Shown here: one piece after another, positions 59,528-64,000 of the stretch | Layout: every line of letters begins with the position of its first letter | How positions within the stretch are numbered: the first letter of the stretch is position 1 | Source of the DNA: Lenzites betulinus | Taxonomy: Eukaryota > Basidiomycota > Agaricomycetes > Polyporales > Polyporaceae | DNA: 64,000 bases | NCBI GenBank assembly: GCA_022264855.1 | Contig: JABYQU010000049.1 | Span: forward strand, 186,001-250,000 | Direction: 5' to 3' | Notes under the pieces: model-generated | Told to the model about the DNA's origin: nothing | What the model saw: the letters and a program-made list of their open reading frames with translations, nothing else | The model's database searches: none | Position numbers and translations under genes: made by a program

Positions 59528-62500
59528 GCTCCTCGAGCACAATCATTCAAATTAAGCCTTCCTAGAGAAGGCGAAATTTGAATGTGGCTTTCGCCCGAAT
59601 GAGTGCCTGCTTGTTCCTGTACTGCCGACTTGATACCTCCGGTCCCTGCGCCTCGCTCTACGCGCAGACGTACAAACGATCTCGGATGGATCGGGAGATT
59701 GGATGTCCAGATGGGGTGTTCAATACTCACGACAGCGAGCCTGCGCGCGATCGGAATCATCTTGAACACCCTGACGCAACGTGTCCTCGGCGACGATGAT
59801 ACATCGAGGATTATCTTGGCCCGTCATACACTCGATTACTACAAGCCGCGCCTACCACAGGATGAGTCAGCGACACCGTGACCGTACGCCTCGGCAGACA
59901 TACGGATGTATGACACGCACCAATCGAGAAGGCCGCTGCAACAAAACACCCGTATATCGAACGCCGGGAGGCAAGAAGGCTGGTATAAGCTCGCGTCGGT
60001 GTTGCGATGTAAATATATCACACTGAGCCGTATAGCGAGCGCGATGCGCGTTTCTCCGGACTCGGGGACGGCCGCGGGCATTCCGAGTGTGGCTGGGGAT
60101 CTCAGTACAGAGATGGAGAACGATCAGGAGTGAGACACCCGAGTCGCCGTGAAGTATAGTCCCCGTGGTGCTTGGGAAACCGGGAGAGGAGTTGCGGTGC
60201 AGCAGCAGCAGCGCGACGCAAACAGGTTTCAGTGACATCGTAGCATGTGAAAGGGTCGGCCCTGCGTGTGTTGAGGGACTTGGCACAAGCGCATCACCGT
60301 GCGCACTGGATGAACACCGCCACACGCATTAGAGGCCCAAATGCACTGTGCTGACCATGAGAGCGCCTGCGGGGATAAGACGACATCCGGGCATAAGAAC
60401 AGGAATATTCAGAAGGGTTATATTGAGCGAACCGGAAATGGACCACCATGGCGGCGAGAGGACCAATGTCTAGTGAGGGCTTCAGGCGCATCAGGGTAGA
60501 GCAAGGCGTGGCCGGGTAGTGTGAGAGCGCAAGAACGACATGTCGGACGAGCAGAGCCAGAACGCTGCGTGTGAATCAGTAGGAAAGAGATCCTATTGAG
60601 TAAAAATGCGTCGGGAAGACGGCACACGTACCCTAATGCTTGATCAGTCAGCTGAAAATGTATGTCTACCTGGATGAGTGCACGGACGGGCTGAGGACTC
60701 GAAGGGAGTTCTACAAGTATCGGCCAAATATCCAATGTCGACCCGAAACATCCCGACACGATGCGTGATGAGGGCGACGCTACATATTTTTCGCGGCGTC
60801 AAGAAGAACTGCCAGCCTCCGCTGCCGGGAGGAGGGCTACGAAAGCGGAGACACGTTAAATTTGCTACCTCCACGACCGCGGCGCCACGGTGAACGCCAG
60901 CGACGTGAAAGATTCCGTGGCCCGAGCCCCGATATGATCACTAATCGTTCGAGGGAAAGGGCATTCACGCACAAAAGCAGCCGTCTTCCGTTCGATTCGG
61001 GCCCACCTCACTCCCGACGCCTGCCGAGACTAGATGTGTTGCAGGAAAGTCGGGGTTTTGCGGGCCCGCTGCAGACGGAGCTAGGCTTGGACCGGGAAGC
61101 TAAAGTTCCGAAGATCTAGTAGACGCGAGAAGGGAAAGTGATTGGGTGAAAGCGCGACGCGAGCGAGCCATCGAGTATCCTCCGACACCTCCCAGTGGGT
61201 GGATAGACACTTGGATTGCAAGATGCCGTGATGCTGTGGAAGTCGACAGTGTTGGAAGAGAGGCTCAAGCGTTCGGATGACGCGTTCAGTGTTGGACACA
61301 CCGTGGAGTGGTAACCCGTGGTATTCAGATCAAGATTGCCGAATGTCAGGGAAGCTATTCCGGACGTGAAGCAGGCTCCAGTTCATGAACCGTGCTGACA
61401 TAGCGGAGGTTGACGCCAACACATAGCTCTGTTGCCCGAGAGCGCCTGAGGCATGCCCGAAATTTCCGAGGAAGAATTCGCGGAGTAGTGTGTCTGTTCA
61501 CAGAGCGTGGTAAGACAGTGGGGCTTCTTGCCAACGATATAAGCTGCCGCCAATATTGAGAAGGTATTGGCGGATGAATAGACGAATATAGCTAGTTGCA
61601 GATTTCAGAATACGACAAAACTCCGGAGGAAACGGGATGTCTTGGGAGAGCGTTTGAAAAACGTGCCCGTCGTCATCCTGGTAAGCTTGGGACTATCGTC
61701 GATTGGGAGGGGTGTTTCGAGCGAGCGAAAGCTGTGAATCATCACCAGGCATAGTCACCCCGTTATGACTAGCTCATCTAGCATCGAGCGAATCAGCTGC
61801 GAGGACCTGTTCCCATGTAATCCTAGCTGCCAGATACCAGCTTGAAGCCTGGTTAGTGAGATAGAGGCAGAGGATATGCAGAAGTTCGCAAAGGCAGACG
61901 CAGGAGTCGACGGCGAAGCTTAGCAATCTTGTTTGGCGCTTGTATCAGTAAGGTCGGCTAATCGGCCCGAGCCGGAACCCCCTTGTGAAGTCGGGTTCAA
62001 CTCTTACTCCTCTCTCTGTACGGATTATTTGAATCTAGCCATCCTACACTGACAAGCTTCAGAGCCAATCCAAAAATCCTAGATTTGCGCCCCATATTAT
62101 CTACTCGATTAAGCCGCATTTCCTGTGCAAGAACACAGTGGCAGTGGGAACAGCAGTAGGCCGCCGGCACGGCGTAATAACCAACCAACCGAAGGTTCTG
62201 TCAAGCAAGCTGGCAAGAAAACATGGTGAATCCTAACATCTGGTTGGACTTGAAACAATACGTATGTGGCTAGAGCACTGGGAAGAACGGGATCTGGGGT
62301 GTCGACAGCGTTTCACTTGAATGACTAGGGAAACTCCTTTGCTTCCGGGTAGTTTTGTCTCGGCCAAGGTGCAAGATGTCATCCCCTCGGGCTCTACTGC
62401 TACGTATTCTTGGTATCCGTAAGCATGATTTCTTAGCCGACATGACACACAGCGGCGTTCCGAATGCTGAGCCACAGGACGATGACACTGGTCGCCCACG

Positions 62501-62870
62501 TTGCACAGCCGCTGCCCGAGCCTGCGCTTACACAGACCAACATAGAACATCGAGGCATGTATGCATGGTCAACGGCTGAACACCAACGCCGTGCTTCAAA
62601 GATCGTCCAACCGTATGTGCTAACTTCTCCGGCGCCGGCGCAACGTGCAAAATCATTCTCTGCGGTCGGCGCAACCGCCGCCGACCACATCAATTCACAG
62701 CTTTCTCAACTGCAGAACGGTCGCTGGGTAGATCGGACATCAGAGCCGAACGTCAACAATCACACGCATTCAGATGATCTCAAGACCGCAAATCCGGGCC
62801 AGCTATGTGCGGCAGTGAGGATCCCGAGGTTCTTACGTGACCATGTCACGCCCCCAGGACGGGATGACAC
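59528..62870. other. gene-free region
   Basis: About 3.3 kb with short frames only and no family resemblance. Sequence up to 62870 leads into the dispersed repeat without a visible boundary motif. Confidence 0.4.
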
Positions 62871-63249
62871 TCATCAGCAAAACCGCTTTTTGCTCCCAAT
62901 TCCTTCCAAGCGCTTGCAAGTGCTCCCAATTCGCGGGATCACTTCCATTATGAGGGCAGAGTTTACGGGCTTTCCTTCGGTATTGGGGATTCACTGGAAA
63001 TTACTGGGAGCGCTCCCAAACCACACGAGCACTCATGCTGTTTGTGGGCAATTATGTAGTTTGCAAGCACACAGAAGCACATCCATGTGAACCCGGCAAT
63101 ATGTATTAAAAAAAGAAATCATATTCCCATTCGAGCGAGTAATAGTCGCTCGAACAAGAGCCAGAATCGGAACAAAACGGTATGTCATTCCAGGGTGCTA
63201 GTACAGAGTACAGAGTATGCACATCGGACACATCGTAAAGTTCTTACAT
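62871..63249 (+). repeat. dispersed repeat, copy B (about 380 bp)
   Basis: This is the inverted partner of 15123-15504. The similarity starts at TCATCAGCAAAACCG and ends at GTTCTTACAT; bases outside these limits differ between the two sites, so they define the repeat unit. Confidence 0.8.
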
Positions 63250-63353
63250 GAGTTGTATACAACAGTTATTGCAACTTTCTAGGTGTAATAAATAGCGGTA
63301 GTTGCAACTTCGGTGGTTTAAGGCCAAATAGGCGCCGTTTGGCACAGCCACTG

Positions 63354-63540
63354 ACGCGCGAGACGCGGGCGCCTATCTGCAGTTGCAGTCACAGCGAGGT
63401 GGGCGTCTATTGTAGTTGCAGCCACGAAAAGAACACGCAGCGAGCGGAATTGAACACCGGACCTGCTGCAAAAGCCTAAGTAAGAGTGACACATGTAAAC
63501 CACTCGGCCACACGGCTGTACAAATGCTATGGTTGCCCAC
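63354..63540 (-). repeat. left arm of a 187-bp inverted repeat with tRNA-like head
   Basis: Pairs with 63814-64000 with one difference seen (ATGGTTGCCC against the partner's ACGGTTGCCC). Read on the minus strand it has a Pol III A-box-like TGGCCGAGTGG (63500-63510) and a B-box-like GGTCCGGTGTTCAATTCC (63446-63463). The acceptor and T stems do not pair properly, so it looks like a SINE head or tRNA relic, not a working tRNA. Confidence 0.65.
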
Positions 63541-63813
63541 GTACTAGTCCAAATACATTTTCTCAGCTACTAATGGTACTCCAAGTCCTTACCGGATCTT
63601 GGTGCTGCATAAGGACTTATAATGCTGTTAGTAGCCAAAGGAATGGATGAACACTAGTACTATATATACTCCTATAGTGTGTACAGTTCTGTGGCTGAGT
63701 GGTCCATTTCTATCACTGGAATCTGACATCTTGCTGAAGCTTGGCGCTGCGTGAGGACTTGGAGTAACTTGGGGTGCCATTAGTAGCTGGGGAAATGTAT
63801 TTGAACTACAACC
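63541..63813. repeat. spacer of the inverted repeat, itself imperfectly palindromic
   Basis: About 80 bp on each side (from 63541 and back from 63813) are diverged inverted copies: AAATACATTTTCTCAGCTACTAATGG on the left against the complement of CCATTAGTAGCTGGGGAAATG on the right (only parts quoted align exactly). A further A-box-like TGGCTGAGTGG lies near 63693. Confidence 0.5.
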
Positions 63814-64000
63814 GTGGGCAACCGTAGCATTTGTACAGCCGTGTGGCCGAGTGGTTTACATGTGTCACTCTTACTTAGGCTTTTGCAGCAGGTCCGGTGT
63901 TCAATTCCGCTCGCTGCGTGTTCTTTTCGTGGCTGCAACTACAATAGACGCCCACCTCGCTGTGACTGCAACTGCAGATAGGCGCCCGCGTCTCGCGCGT
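63814..64000 (+). repeat. right arm of the inverted repeat with tRNA-like head (runs off the window)
   Basis: Plus-strand A-box-like TGGCCGAGTGG at 63844-63854 and B-box-like GGTCCGGTGTTCAATTCC at 63891-63908, spaced 36 bp, as in tRNA genes. The downstream body (GTGGCTGCAACTACAATAG and onward) is the same as in the left arm. The right end of the unit is outside the window. Confidence 0.65.

Noticed and set aside
62464..63090. 208-codon plus-strand frame containing the dispersed repeat
   Set aside because: Its last third is the repeat, also open in the other copy by descent; the remainder has no domain.
1..64000. CRISPR arrays, bacterial ribosome binding sites or operons
   Set aside because: The sequence is spliced eukaryotic DNA; no regularly spaced direct repeats with unique spacers were seen.

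Overview
The window looks like nuclear DNA of an Agaricomycete (mushroom-forming or wood-decay basidiomycete). Its genes carry many short introns (mostly 45-75 bp) and lie close together on both strands. Several belong to families I know mainly from Agaricomycetes: a DUF6534 membrane protein, a tyrosine-kinase-like protein kinase behind an MLKL-type helical domain, and an LRR-like protein. There are no operons or bacterial signals.

Layout. 1-4069 (-): 5' part of a large coiled-coil protein resembling Num1/ApsA cortical anchors, running off the left edge. 5465-7682 (+): DUF6534 membrane protein. 9025-10336 (+): UbiA prenyltransferase with an apparent frameshift. 10750-13173 (+): MFS drug/metabolite exporter. 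13380-14475: non-autonomous CACTA-like DNA element. 15123-15504: dispersed repeat whose second copy lies inverted at 62871-63249. 16428-16917 (+): small protein. 19325-20872 (+): secreted M28 zinc peptidase. 21410-22522 (-): LRR-like protein. 22523-38345: about 16 kb, mostly GC-rich and without a convincing gene, holding a 1.6-kb TIR element (32652-34287) and decayed tandem repeats. 38560-40557 (+): His/Ser/Gly-rich protein with a short conserved-looking core. 40558-45352: gene-free. 45353-47812 (+): class I cyclic-nucleotide phosphodiesterase. 49026-53102 (-): MLKL-like helical domain plus kinase, apparently fused to a further C-terminal domain. 54776-56890 (+): L-fuconate dehydratase of the enolase superfamily. 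58286-59402 (-): alpha/beta hydrolase lacking its nucleophile elbow. The right end holds the second dispersed-repeat copy and a near-perfect inverted repeat with a tRNA-like (SINE-like) head.

How genes may work together. The neighbouring UbiA enzyme and MFS exporter could be what remains of a small meroterpenoid-type cluster, but no core synthase is visible. The phosphodiesterase and the kinase are convergent signalling genes. The most unusual locus is the kinase gene: eleven proposed exons keep one reading frame and give a 1139-residue protein with an MLKL-type N-terminal bundle, a kinase with its catalytic residues, and a C-terminal domain I otherwise recall as a stand-alone Agaricomycete protein. 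All identifications come from reading the translations; no search was run.
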